Shown: piece by piece, positions 7,121-14,939 of the stretch
How the letters are laid out: every line of letters begins with the position of its first letter
Numbering within the stretch: the first letter of the stretch is position 1
From: an uncultured Brachyspira sp.
Lineage (GTDB): Bacteria > Spirochaetota > Brachyspiria > Brachyspirales > Brachyspiraceae
DNA: 44,326 bases
Assembly: GCF_944390845.1 (NCBI RefSeq)
Contig: NZ_CALXRM010000024.1
Span: forward strand, 1-44,326
Direction of reading: 5' to 3'
Position numbers and translations under genes: made by a program
The notes under the pieces: generated by a model
Told to the model about the DNA's origin: nothing
Database searches by the model: none
The model's input: only the letters and a program-made list of their open reading frames with translations

Positions 7121-8503
7121 TTATAAATACAAATATTTTAATAATTCAACTAAACGTAGTCTGTTTTTATTTTTTTCAGTAAAGGATAACATCTCCTTAG
7201 TTTTTCCATGATTATCTATATAATGCCCTTCAAATTCTCCAAGATACTGAATAGGAAAAGATAAATAGGAATTATAAGCTAATACAGAAAAAGTTGGAGT
7301 AAATAATATATAATTTCCTTTATTTCTTTTAGCAAAATCTATAATTTCATCATTATCATCTAAAGCATCGCCAAGTATAATATATTTACTAAATTTATTG
7401 CTGTTAATATCTTTTTCAAATTTTGAAATTCTCAAATCCTTAACAGAATAATCATTAATATTTGTATAATTATCCCTTATATTATAAGAATTAGTTGCCA
7501 TTCTATTTTTTTTGAAAGTTAAATGAGATATTCCCAAAGAATAAATAAAATCATCAAATGCCTTAATATCTTCTATAGGATACATACTTGAACTTATAGC
7601 CAAAGTACTGTCAATATCAATCTCACCTATAAATTTATGATAAAGTTCCTTAGCTTTTCTAAAATCAAATTGCATACCATTATAAAAAGGAGTTTCTAAT
7701 AAATTATTGGAATAGTAAGACATTTTCCTTCCATAATCGCATAATCCGTATTTTTTGCCTTTAGGAGAAGAAATATCTTTTATACTAATATCTATATAAC
7801 TATAATCTACTTCGCATAAATGATTACAGCCTATACAAAAACTTCTTATTTTCTTTACAGTGCTTATATCCTCATATAATTTATTGTCTATGTCCCTTTC
7901 TACTTCAAATACATGAGTAGGACATAAATCTGTTATCATAGAATTATATCCGTCTACAACTTTATAATCTCTGCATATTCCGCAATTAATACATCTTTCA
8001 TAATTAGTTTTTATATAATTAGGAAGCTTCATTTCCTCAACAATTTTTTTTACTTCTTTTAGATTAATATCATCTTCATTTGAAGCATTATCAGAGGCCA
8101 ATATTGAAACTTTATAAAAATCCAAATATTTTTTTAATTGACAAATATAATCTACTTTACAGCTTTCGCATATAGGCTTATGCATGTATAGTATAGACTG
8201 AAGCAATGATATCCTATATTTTATTATATCATCATCTTCAGTTAAAACACTCATAGAATTTTCTACTATTTCATTGCATGCAAATTTATAAGAGTAATTA
8301 ATTTCATTTCTGCGTTTTACTTTAACCACACATAATCTGCAGCATGCTATTGTATTTTTAGGTTCAAAAGTATTTGTAGATGGGTTTATTTTGTAAGAGC
8401 ATAAATGAGGTATATCAACATTAATGTATGATAGTGCTTGAAGTATAGTATATCCCTTTTGAGCAGATACCATTTTTCCATCAACATTAAATTTTACTAT
8501 CAT
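7121..8503 (-). CDS. NuoG/HndD-like iron-sulfur protein with a shortened C-terminal domain
   Basis: The 460-residue protein begins with a plant-type [2Fe-2S] domain (Cys35, Cys55, Cys58, Cys76). It continues with the His-Cys3 [4Fe-4S] site H108-x3-C112-x2-C115-x5-C121. Next comes one ferredoxin-like cluster (C171, C174, C177, C194-Pro) where full-length relatives carry two. A third motif, CIGCNHLCEV...GLCDYGR (about 223-260), corresponds to the N-terminal cluster of the molybdopterin oxidoreductase fold. After that only about 200 residues remain, far fewer than in NuoG or formate dehydrogenase, so a cofactor site is unlikely. It lies between the NuoF-like and FAD dehydrogenase genes and is best read as an electron wire between them. 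Confidence 0.8.
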   Translation of the reverse strand: MIVKFNVDGKMVSAQKGYTILQALSYINVDIPHLCSYKINPSTNTFEPKNTIACCRLCVVKVKRRNEINYSYKFACNEIVENSMSVLTEDDDIIKYRISLLQSILYMHKPICESCKVDYICQLKKYLDFYKVSILASDNASNEDDINLKEVKKIVEEMKLPNYIKTNYERCINCGICRDYKVVDGYNSMITDLCPTHVFEVERDIDNKLYEDISTVKKIRSFCIGCNHLCEVDYSYIDISIKDISSPKGKKYGLCDYGRKMSYYSNNLLETPFYNGMQFDFRKAKELYHKFIGEIDIDSTLAISSSMYPIEDIKAFDDFIYSLGISHLTFKKNRMATNSYNIRDNYTNINDYSVKDLRISKFEKDINSNKFSKYIILGDALDDNDEIIDFAKRNKGNYILFTPTFSVLAYNSYLSFPIQYLGEFEGHYIDNHGKTKEMLSFTEKNKNRLRLVELLKYLYL

Positions 8504-8518
8504 TCAAATAAAACCTCA

Positions 8519-9682
8519 TTAATCTTTTATAAAACTATACAATGTAACCTTATTCTCTATTAAATATAAAAACTCATCTCTGAACATCTCTATTGTAGAT
8601 GATATGCAATTAGCCAAATTCCTAATATATGAGCAGGAAGCCCCTAACTTTATCATATCAACAGCTTCTTTCAAACTTGCATAATCACTGTAAATAGAAT
8701 TAGCCAAAAGCATTTTATTAATATAATATTCGCATAAATCAAAACCATAATGACAAGGCATACATCTGCCGCAGGATATACTTCTTCCAAACTGAACTAT
8801 TTTTAATACTACCCTCACCATACATCTGTCTTCACGTATGAAACATATTCCTCCATTTCCAATTTTCATCTTAAGACTGTCAAAACATTCATAATCTAAA
8901 GTCATTTTCTGAAATGTTTCAAAATCTATAGGAGGATTCAAAAAACCATTAGTAAATACACATTTTGCAGTATACTCTTTATTAAGTCCTCCAGCTGCTT
9001 TACTGAGATTTTTTAAAGGAGTATCTATTTCAAACTCATATAAATTCGGATTAATTATATCACCAGTAACGGAAAATATATAAGTTCCTTTATTTTTACC
9101 AGTACCATAATTTTTGAAGCTGTATTCTCCAATATGTGCTAAATATGTAAGCTGAGTTATAGTATCTAAATCGAATATATATTTTTTATTTTCTAAATAT
9201 GAAGGAGTAATTCTTTGACTGCATTCTTGATAATATGTGTCCTCAGTATATATGTTCACTTTCACATCATATATAAATCTTGCATCTTCAGCTTCTGCTA
9301 CAGCCTTTATAATAATGTCTTTTTCTTCCAAATAATAATTTTTTAATACAATATCTATTCTTTTTAGATTAAGAATTTTTGCAAGAAATGAGGAACCGTC
9401 TAATATAAGATGCGGATTATTTTTTATAAGAAATTTATCTTTAAAAACAAGATAATCAAAAGATGCTGCATTAACGATCAAAAAATCTTCTTTTATATTT
9501 TTATCAGTTAGAATACTATACAATGATCTTTGAAAAGCATCGCGTGAAAGTACAGAAAAACTCTGCAAATCTCTTATAAAGGTTTGCTCTAATGATTGTA
9601 CTACTAAATAATCACCAAAATGATCTTTATAGGTTCCAATATTAGTTATATTACTTTCACTATGCAGTACAAATTTCTTCAT
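8519..9682 (-). CDS. NuoF-like subunit that has lost its FMN/NADH site
   Basis: The C-terminal half is clearly NuoF: an SLBB-like stretch (EFEIDTPLKNLSKAAGGL, from residue 216), then NGGICFIREDRCMV and the N3 [4Fe-4S] motif SCGRCMPCHYG (C304, C307, C310). The fourth ligand is C350. The N-terminal half aligns only loosely. Where the family has GRGGAGFPTG there is no glycine-rich loop. The NADEGEPGTFKDR motif reads NAASFDYLVFKDK (71-83), and GEETAL is not found. FMN and NADH binding are therefore doubtful. At 387 residues it is slightly short for the family (about 420). The start overlaps the NuoE-like stop by four bases (ATGA), indicating coupled translation. Confidence 0.8.
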   Translation of the reverse strand: MKKFVLHSESNITNIGTYKDHFGDYLVVQSLEQTFIRDLQSFSVLSRDAFQRSLYSILTDKNIKEDFLIVNAASFDYLVFKDKFLIKNNPHLILDGSSFLAKILNLKRIDIVLKNYYLEEKDIIIKAVAEAEDARFIYDVKVNIYTEDTYYQECSQRITPSYLENKKYIFDLDTITQLTYLAHIGEYSFKNYGTGKNKGTYIFSVTGDIINPNLYEFEIDTPLKNLSKAAGGLNKEYTAKCVFTNGFLNPPIDFETFQKMTLDYECFDSLKMKIGNGGICFIREDRCMVRVVLKIVQFGRSISCGRCMPCHYGFDLCEYYINKMLLANSIYSDYASLKEAVDMIKLGASCSYIRNLANCISSTIEMFRDEFLYLIENKVTLYSFIKD

Positions 9683-9963
9683 CTTTTTCTTACATGTATA
9701 GCTTCTATATACTTGATAATACTTTTAAAAGACGATTTTGTACATTCCATACCATTAATAAGGACAGGTACAGCATTACGGCAATTATGCATACACTCCA
9801 TCTCTTTAAGAAGCATACCATCTGCTGATGGTACGCCTATTTGCAAGTCATAATGCGAACGAATAGATTCTAAAAGAGCATAAGCCTCTTTTGTAGAACA
9901 ATGAAGTCCCACGCATACCTCTATGACAGTTCTCACATCGGTTGACATACTATTATTTCCCAT
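9679..9963 (-). CDS. NuoE-like thioredoxin-fold [2Fe-2S] protein
   Basis: The 94-residue protein matches only the C-terminal thioredoxin-like [2Fe-2S] domain of NuoE (about 160 residues in complex I); the N-terminal helical part is absent. Four cysteines are spaced as in the family, C17-x4-C22 and C55-x3-C59 by approximate count, with the AVPVLING segment that follows the second pair. It is the first gene of a four-gene operon with NuoF-like, NuoG-like and FAD dehydrogenase genes. Ribosome sites are weak for both candidate starts (the ATG at 9963 and a second ATG five codons later, which has GGGA ten bases before it). Confidence 0.75.
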   Translation of the reverse strand: MGNNSMSTDVRTVIEVCVGLHCSTKEAYALLESIRSHYDLQIGVPSADGMLLKEMECMHNCRNAVPVLINGMECTKSSFKSIIKYIEAIHVRKR

Positions 9964-9989
9964 TAATAAACTTTAACATTCAAGAGATG

Positions 9990-10015
9990 AAAAAAACATT
10001 AATATGTATAATGTT
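9990..10015 (-). terminator. Terminator after the small ribosomal protein gene
   Basis: Read on the minus strand, AACATTA and TAATGTT (10015-10009 and 10001-9995) form a 7-bp stem followed by six T residues. It lies directly after the gene at 10024-10113 and before the NuoE-like gene. Confidence 0.5.
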
Positions 10016-10023
10016 AGTTTATA

Positions 10024-10113
10024 TTACTTTTTCTTATGCCTATTTTTGCGTAAACGTTTTTTGCGTTTATGCGTAGCCATCTTTTGACGAAGTCTTTTTC
10101 TTCCTGAAGGCAT
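10024..10113 (-). CDS. COX24/AURKAIP1-domain small basic ribosomal protein, 29 residues
   Basis: The product MPSGRKRLRQKMATHKRKKR continues with LRKNRHKKK: 29 residues, about half of them Lys or Arg. It matches the short bacterial COX24/AURKAIP1-like (mS38-like) proteins known from Bacteroidetes and some other phyla, which bind the ribosome. A GGGAG ribosome site lies seven bases before the ATG. Upstream is one of the best sigma-70 promoters of the window (10147-10175), and a terminator hairpin follows. The gene is easily missed because of its length. Family assignment rests on the recognisable PSG-x-KR, MATHKRKKR and NRHKKK blocks. Confidence 0.85.
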   Translation of the reverse strand: MPSGRKRLRQKMATHKRKKRLRKNRHKKK

Positions 10114-10146
10114 ATACACTCCCATTTTTATCTAATTTGAATACTT

Positions 10147-10175
10147 ATTATACCATGTTATGTAAATAATTTCAA
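10147..10175 (-). promoter_or_regulatory. Strong sigma-70 promoter of the small ribosomal protein gene
   Basis: On the minus strand TTGAAA (10175-10170), a 17-bp spacer and a perfect TATAAT (10152-10147) precede the gene by about 34 bp. Confidence 0.75.
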
Positions 10176-10250
10176 GTTAAACCCAGAAAAACTATACTTT
10201 ATTTTTTTGTATTTTATTATAATATTTATATTTGATAAAAGGAGGCAATT

Positions 10251-10844
10251 ATGAATGAATTAGAAAAAATGATTAATGGTCTTGAACATTGCAGCGGAGA
10301 TAAAGATTTAGAAATGATGAGGGATAAAGCTAAAGACTTGTGCTTGGAATATAATTTATTAAGATCAAATCAGACAAAAGAAAAAGAAGATATAATAAAA
10401 AAACTATTCGGAAAAATAGGAAAAGATTTCGGAATTACTGCTCCGTTTCATTGCGATTATGGATTTAATATAGAAGCCGGAGATAATTTTTATGTTAATT
10501 ATAATTGCATAATATTAGACTGTGCTAAAGTAAAATTCGGAAATAATGTATTTATAGCACCTAACTGCGGATTTTATACTGCTGGACACCCAATAGACAT
10601 AGAAAGAAGAAATCAATATATAGAATATGCTTATCCTATAACTGTCGGCGATAATGTATGGTTTGGAGCAAATACTATAGTTGTACCGGGAGTAACTATA
10701 GGAAATGGTGTTGTAATAGGTGCAGGAAGTGTTGTTGTAAAAGATATACCTGATAATGTTGTTGCTTTTGGAAATCCTTGCAAGATAATTAGAGAAATAA
10801 CTGATGAAGATAAAAAGAAATGCCTAAATTGGAATAAAAAATAA
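10251..10844 (+). CDS. Sugar O-acetyltransferase (maltose/galactoside acetyltransferase family)
   Basis: The 197-residue protein has the Maa/LacA layout. A short helical N-terminal cap comes first (MNELEKMINGLEHCSGDKDLEMMRDKAKDL region, 1-30). The left-handed beta-helix of hexapeptide repeats follows (about 70-185): IEAGDNFYVNYNCIILD, GNNVFIAPNCGFYTAGHP and VGDNVWFGANTIVVPGVTIG. The catalytic His of the family lies in TAGHP. These enzymes transfer acetyl from acetyl-CoA to a sugar hydroxyl. The gene stands alone, with an AAAGGAGG ribosome site and a TATAAT at 10218. The acceptor sugar cannot be told. Confidence 0.9.
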   Translation: MNELEKMINGLEHCSGDKDLEMMRDKAKDLCLEYNLLRSNQTKEKEDIIKKLFGKIGKDFGITAPFHCDYGFNIEAGDNFYVNYNCIILDCAKVKFGNNVFIAPNCGFYTAGHPIDIERRNQYIEYAYPITVGDNVWFGANTIVVPGVTIGNGVVIGAGSVVVKDIPDNVVAFGNPCKIIREITDEDKKKCLNWNKK

Positions 10845-10868
10845 ATTTTACTATCTAATTTTAAATAA

Positions 10869-10912
10869 AAAATAATCATAGCATATATCACTATACACTA
10901 TGATTATTTTCA
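10869..10912. terminator. Bidirectional terminator between acetyltransferase and pepA
   Basis: A 13-bp perfect stem (AAAATAATCATAG at 10869-10881 with CTATGATTATTTT at 10898-10910) has A and T runs at its feet, so it can end transcription from both convergent genes. Confidence 0.75.
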
Positions 10913-10938
10913 CATATATTTAAATTAAAAACCCATTA

Positions 10939-12414
10939 TCAAACTTTTTGAACTTCAACAAGTTTTTCTACTGTTTTAGCAAGTAAATATACGCCTACTC
11001 CAGTAGCACCTTTAGATAAGTATTTATTATCAAATTCACTTATAGAAGTACATGCTATATCCAAATGAGCCCATTTAGCTCCCTCTGTGAAACATGATAG
11101 GAATTGAGCAGCTGTTATAGTACCTGCAAGTCTTCCGCCAGTATTTTTTATATCAGCTATATCGGATTTTATTTGCTCTTTATACTCATCAAACATCGGA
11201 AGTTCCCATACTCTTTCATAAGTATCATTTCCTGCTTCTACTAAAGCTTTTGTTAATACTTCATCATTTGACATTAATCCTGTAGCATTTCTTCCCAAAG
11301 CTATAGAACAAGCACCAGTTAAAGTAGCAATATCTATAGCAAAATCCGGATTGAATTTTTTTATACCATAAGCCAAAGCATCAGCAAGTATCAATCTTCC
11401 TTCAGCATCTGTATTAACTACCTCTACTGTAACACCATTGCACATTTTTAATACATCGCCAGGGTTAATAGCAGCACTTCCTGTTTTATTATCAGTTAAA
11501 GGACATAATACTGTAACATTAGCATCTAAATTCATATCAGATATTAAAAATAATGCTCCGCAAACCGCAGCAGCTCCTGCCATATCATCTTTCATACCTA
11601 ACATACTATCAGCAGGCTTCAAAGACATTCCGCCTGTATCAAATGTTATACCCTTACCTACTAATAAGATATGTTTTTTAGCTCTTGCTTTTTTATATTG
11701 TGCTATGAATAATCTAGGAGGATTTTTACTTCCGGCATTAACTCCTAATAAACCATTCATATTTGCAGCTTTTAATTCTTTCTCTGTTAATACAGTAGTT
11801 GTTATTTTTCTGCTTTCAGCCTGTTTTTTAGCTCTATCAACAAATGTCAATGAGTTAATAACATTGCTTGGCTCATTAACCATATCTCTAGCCCAGAATA
11901 TGCAATTTGCTATTTGATTTGCTTTAGCTATAGCATTTTCAGTATCTTTTTTATCGCCTGAAACTAAAAGAATATTCTTTATAACTGTTTTTTCTTTTAA
12001 TCTCTTATCGCCTAAATAATTATCAAAGCTATAAGAAGAAAGTATCATACCCAAACAGAATTGAATATAAGATTCTTCAGAAGCTATTTCAGCGAATAAT
12101 TCAGCCATATCAACTTCTATATCATCAATATGTAAATCTTTCATTATTTTTATTAATGAAGCTCCGGCATTTTTCCAAGTTTCATACATATAATTTTTCA
12201 TTTCTCTATATGTAATAAAAATAACTCTAGTATTGCTTGCAAATCCGAAAGCAAAAGGAGTAGAAGGTGTATAATATTTATCTTTTACCAAACTATTGAA
12301 TAATTTTATATACTCTTCATTAAATGTACATACTTTAGGTTCTTCTTTTTCAACTTTTACAAAAATTGCTACTGTATGTTTTTTTATAAAATTGACTGTA
12401 TGTTTGAGTTTCAT
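10939..12414 (-). CDS. pepA: Leucyl aminopeptidase (M17 family)
   Basis: This dinuclear-metal cytosolic aminopeptidase removes N-terminal residues from peptides. The 491-residue protein has a variable N-terminal domain and a conserved catalytic half. The visible metal and catalytic residues are K254 and D259 (GKGITFDTGG), K266, D277 (MKDDMAGAAAV), and D336, E338 and R340 (NTDAEGRLILADALAYG). These match the M17 signature fully. The gene is monocistronic on the minus strand, ending near a shared bidirectional terminator. It probably serves peptide use in a fermentative gut organism. Confidence 0.95.
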   Translation of the reverse strand: MKLKHTVNFIKKHTVAIFVKVEKEEPKVCTFNEEYIKLFNSLVKDKYYTPSTPFAFGFASNTRVIFITYREMKNYMYETWKNAGASLIKIMKDLHIDDIEVDMAELFAEIASEESYIQFCLGMILSSYSFDNYLGDKRLKEKTVIKNILLVSGDKKDTENAIAKANQIANCIFWARDMVNEPSNVINSLTFVDRAKKQAESRKITTTVLTEKELKAANMNGLLGVNAGSKNPPRLFIAQYKKARAKKHILLVGKGITFDTGGMSLKPADSMLGMKDDMAGAAAVCGALFLISDMNLDANVTVLCPLTDNKTGSAAINPGDVLKMCNGVTVEVVNTDAEGRLILADALAYGIKKFNPDFAIDIATLTGACSIALGRNATGLMSNDEVLTKALVEAGNDTYERVWELPMFDEYKEQIKSDIADIKNTGGRLAGTITAAQFLSCFTEGAKWAHLDIACTSISEFDNKYLSKGATGVGVYLLAKTVEKLVEVQKV

Positions 12415-12507
12415 TTTATATCCTTAAATTTATAAGTTAATATTAACTAACAATTATATATAATGTTTATTTTATGTCAATTAAAATAGAAAAAAAACTA
12501 AAAATGC

Positions 12508-12538
12508 ATATTGCAATATACTATAAAAAATATACAAT
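12508..12538 (+). promoter_or_regulatory. Promoter with palindromic TATTGCAATA at -35, copy 1
   Basis: The palindrome ATATTGCAATAT (12508-12519) contains a -35-like TTGCAA (12511-12516). After 16 bp follows TACAAT (12533-12538). The first LPP20-like gene starts at 12593. The same arrangement recurs upstream of the next two genes. Confidence 0.6.
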
Positions 12539-12592
12539 CACATAATAGTACATATACAAATTATATTTTATACAATAAGAGGAATAATATTT

Positions 12593-13081
12593 ATGAAAAA
12601 ATTGTCTATTAGTTTAATAGTAATTACCATTATAATATTATCATGCTCAAAAGGTGTAAGCAGAAATAAACCGGAAGGTTGGGTAAACGATAACACATTT
12701 AGAGTACTAGGTTTAGGCTCCCCTTCTGATGATACAAGAGATAAATTCAGAAGAGAAGTAGAGGCAAAACAAGCAGCTGAATTGGACGGAAAGAATAAAA
12801 TAGTAGCAAAAATAGTAGGATCATATATAGAATCATTAAGCTCTACAGAAAAAGGCATGATAGATGAATATACTATACAAGAAAGAGTAGCTGGAAGAGT
12901 GAGAGGGCTTTCTGTTATTGAAAGTAAATGGGATTCAAGCCAAAACTGCACTGTTGTAATGGAATTGTATGGTAAGAATTTAAAGCAGAGAATTGATGAA
13001 TTGGTAGTTCAGTATCTTAATGAAGTTGGAATGCAATACACAGCTCAGGATATTGCCGGAATGGTTAGAACTTATGAATGA
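12593..13081 (+). CDS. LPP20-like lipoprotein, tandem paralogue 1
   Basis: The 162-residue protein starts with a lipoprotein signal peptide (MKKLSISLIVITIIILSC, lipid-modified Cys18) and is probably membrane anchored. The mature part has the PEGW...FRVLG block and a long amphipathic helix rich in Ala/Lys (KFRREVEAKQAAELDGKN, about 52-69). The IVGSYIESLSSTEKGMID and WDSSQNCTVVMELYGK blocks follow, as in LPP20/FlgP-like lipoproteins. The next gene encodes a close paralogue, and the C-terminal NEVGMQYTAQD-AGMVRTYE end is almost unchanged between them. The ribosome site is AAGAGGAA. The precise role is unknown; LPP20-type proteins occur on cell surfaces and near flagella in other bacteria. Confidence 0.8.
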   Translation: MKKLSISLIVITIIILSCSKGVSRNKPEGWVNDNTFRVLGLGSPSDDTRDKFRREVEAKQAAELDGKNKIVAKIVGSYIESLSSTEKGMIDEYTIQERVAGRVRGLSVIESKWDSSQNCTVVMELYGKNLKQRIDELVVQYLNEVGMQYTAQDIAGMVRTYE

Positions 13082-13284
13082 TTATTAATTATTTGTATAA
13101 AAACAATATATTAATTATTGTATAATATAACAAACATATTGTATATTATTACAATAATAATCATTTTTTGTTTAAAACAAATAAAATTAATAATCGATAA
13201 TCATAAAAGATATTTTACTTAATATGTATTTTATTTATTATATTTAAAGTATTAAAACAATATTATGTAAATATTTTTTACAGC

Positions 13285-13315
13285 TATTGCAATATATATT
13301 TTAAAAATATATAAT
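13285..13315 (+). promoter_or_regulatory. Promoter with palindromic TATTGCAATA at -35, copy 2
   Basis: TATTGCAATA (13285-13294) contains TTGCAA (13288-13293), followed after 16 bp by a perfect TATAAT (13310-13315). The second LPP20-like gene starts at 13341. The flanks also resemble copy 3 (ATATTTTTTA before, AAAATATATAATA at the -10). Confidence 0.7.
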
Positions 13316-13340
13316 ATCCTAGTAAGGAGGAGTAAAACAT

Positions 13341-13835
13341 ATGAAAAAAATTTTTATTATATTGATGATATCAGCAGCATTTGCTGTTTCATGCGGTACT
13401 GGCATCAGCAAAAGCAGACCAGAAGGCTGGATTAACGATGATACATTCAGAGTTATGGGTATGGGATTACCTTCAGAGGATATAGATCCTACAGATAAAT
13501 TTAGAAGAGAATTAGCTTCTAAACAGGCAGCTGAATTGGATGCTAAAAACAAAATCGTTGCTAAAGTAGTAGGTTCATATATAGAATCATTAAGTTCTAC
13601 AGAAAAAGGTATGATAGATGAATATGTTATACAAGAAAGAGTAGCTGGAAGATTAAGAGGTGCTTCTGTAGTAGAAACTAAATGGGATTCTAAACAAAAC
13701 TGTACTGTAGTTATGGAGCTATATTCTAAAGGATTAAAAAAACAAGTTGATGCTTTAATAACTAAATACCTTAATGAAGTTGGTATGCAGTATACAGCTC
13801 AAGATGTTGCCGGAATGGTTAGAACTTATGAGTAA
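13341..13835 (+). CDS. LPP20-like lipoprotein, tandem paralogue 2
   Basis: This 164-residue protein is a tandem duplicate of the gene at 12593. It has a lipoprotein signal peptide ending AFAVSC (Cys18), the PEGW-INDDTFRVMGMG block, and KQAAELDAKNKIVAKVVGSY and EYVIQERVAGRLRGA sequences nearly identical to the paralogue. The two differ mainly in the signal peptide and around residues 43-55, where this copy has a short insertion (EDIDPTD). It has its own promoter, a strong AAGGAGG ribosome site and a strong terminator, so it is probably an independent and well-expressed unit. Confidence 0.82.
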   Translation: MKKIFIILMISAAFAVSCGTGISKSRPEGWINDDTFRVMGMGLPSEDIDPTDKFRRELASKQAAELDAKNKIVAKVVGSYIESLSSTEKGMIDEYVIQERVAGRLRGASVVETKWDSKQNCTVVMELYSKGLKKQVDALITKYLNEVGMQYTAQDVAGMVRTYE

Positions 13836-13865
13836 ATAAATAATTCCTTGTTTTGTAAAATATGA

Positions 13866-13895
13866 GGGGCTATTTTCATAATAGCCCCTTTTTTG
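13866..13895 (+). terminator. Rho-independent terminator after the LPP20-like pair
   Basis: GGGGCTAT (13866-13873) pairs with ATAGCCCC (13881-13888), followed by six T residues. Confidence 0.92.
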
Positions 13896-14025
13896 TTACT
13901 AAAAGTATTATTTTCCACAAACATAATTTTCATTATTGGTAAAAAATCGGACATTTTTTTAGTCAAATTTCATTTTGTTGTTTTTTATTTTTTAATAAAA
14001 TTAATTAAAAATATTTTTTATATAC

Positions 14026-14055
14026 TATTGCAATATAGTGTTCAAAATATATAAT
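14026..14055 (+). promoter_or_regulatory. Promoter with palindromic TATTGCAATA at -35, copy 3
   Basis: TATTGCAATA (14026-14035) contains TTGCAA at 14028-14033, followed after exactly 16 bp by TATAAT (14050-14055). It lies about 80 bp before the SDR gene. Spacing and flanks match copy 2. Confidence 0.65.
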
Positions 14056-14132
14056 AAAAATATATTGTTGCATAAATACTAGAAATAGTATATTTTTATT
14101 TTTACATAATAAAACAGTATTAGGAGTTACTA

Positions 14133-14909
14133 ATGTATACAGAAAATATTAGCGGAAGATTAGCATTTGTTTCCGGAGCTAGTGCAGGTATTGGAGAAGC
14201 TGTTGCTAAAATGCTTGCTTCTAATGGAGTTAATCTTATATTGGCTGCTAGAAGAATAGAAAAACTTGAAAGTTTAAAATCTCAATTAGAAAAAGAATAT
14301 AATGTAAAAGTAGATGTTATAAAATTAGATTTTTCTAAAACTGAAGACATAATAAAAGCAATTGATAATATTGAAAACAAGAATATAGATATTTTAATAA
14401 ACAATGCTGGTTTAGCTTTAGGCAAAGATTTATACTATAATAATAGTATGGAAGATGCTTTACAAATGGTAAGAGTAAATTGTGAAGGTTTAATAGTATT
14501 AACAAGACTTTTGCTCCCTTATATCTTGAAAAGCAAGTATGGACATATAGTAAATTTATCTTCTACAGCTGCTGATGAAGCTTATAGCGGAGGTGCTATA
14601 TACTGTGCTACTAAATCTTTTGTAGAAATGTTCGGAGACAGTCTTAGGGTTGAATTAATAGATAAACCAGTAAAAATAACAAATATTAAGCCTGGTGCTG
14701 TTAATACAGAGTTTTCTACAGTAAGATTTAAAGGGGATAAAGAAAAAGCAGATAATGTATATAAGGGATTTATTCCTTTATATGCTGAAGATATAGCCGA
14801 TAATATAGAATATGCATTAACTAGAAAAAGCCATGTTCAAATATCAAGCATGACTATTATGGCAGAAAATCAAGGCAGTGCTACCATAATACATAGAGAT
14901 AATAAATAA
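14133..14909 (+). CDS. Short-chain dehydrogenase/reductase (YdfG-like)
   Basis: The 258-residue classical SDR has an NAD(P)-binding SGASAGIG motif at 14-21, NNAG at 90-93, and a catalytic Ser near 143-144, Tyr157 and Lys161 (YCATK). An ARRIEKL segment after the second strand suggests preference for NADP(H). The nearest remembered family is YdfG (serine/3-hydroxy acid dehydrogenase), but SDR substrates cannot be read from sequence. It has a TATTGCAATA-type promoter like the two lipoprotein genes before it and a TTAGGAG ribosome site. The next gene starts 30 bp downstream and may be co-transcribed. Confidence 0.88.
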   Translation: MYTENISGRLAFVSGASAGIGEAVAKMLASNGVNLILAARRIEKLESLKSQLEKEYNVKVDVIKLDFSKTEDIIKAIDNIENKNIDILINNAGLALGKDLYYNNSMEDALQMVRVNCEGLIVLTRLLLPYILKSKYGHIVNLSSTAADEAYSGGAIYCATKSFVEMFGDSLRVELIDKPVKITNIKPGAVNTEFSTVRFKGDKEKADNVYKGFIPLYAEDIADNIEYALTRKSHVQISSMTIMAENQGSATIIHRDNK

Positions 14910-14939
14910 ACAATTCATTTTTTAAGGGAGTTATTTTCT

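Noticed and set aside
10251-10844. Horizontal transfer of the acetyltransferase gene
   Set aside because: Codon use and base composition match the neighbours, so there is no sign of recent transfer.
11438-11917. Long plus-strand frame inside pepA
   Set aside because: It is a shadow of the strongly conserved pepA sequence on the opposite strand.
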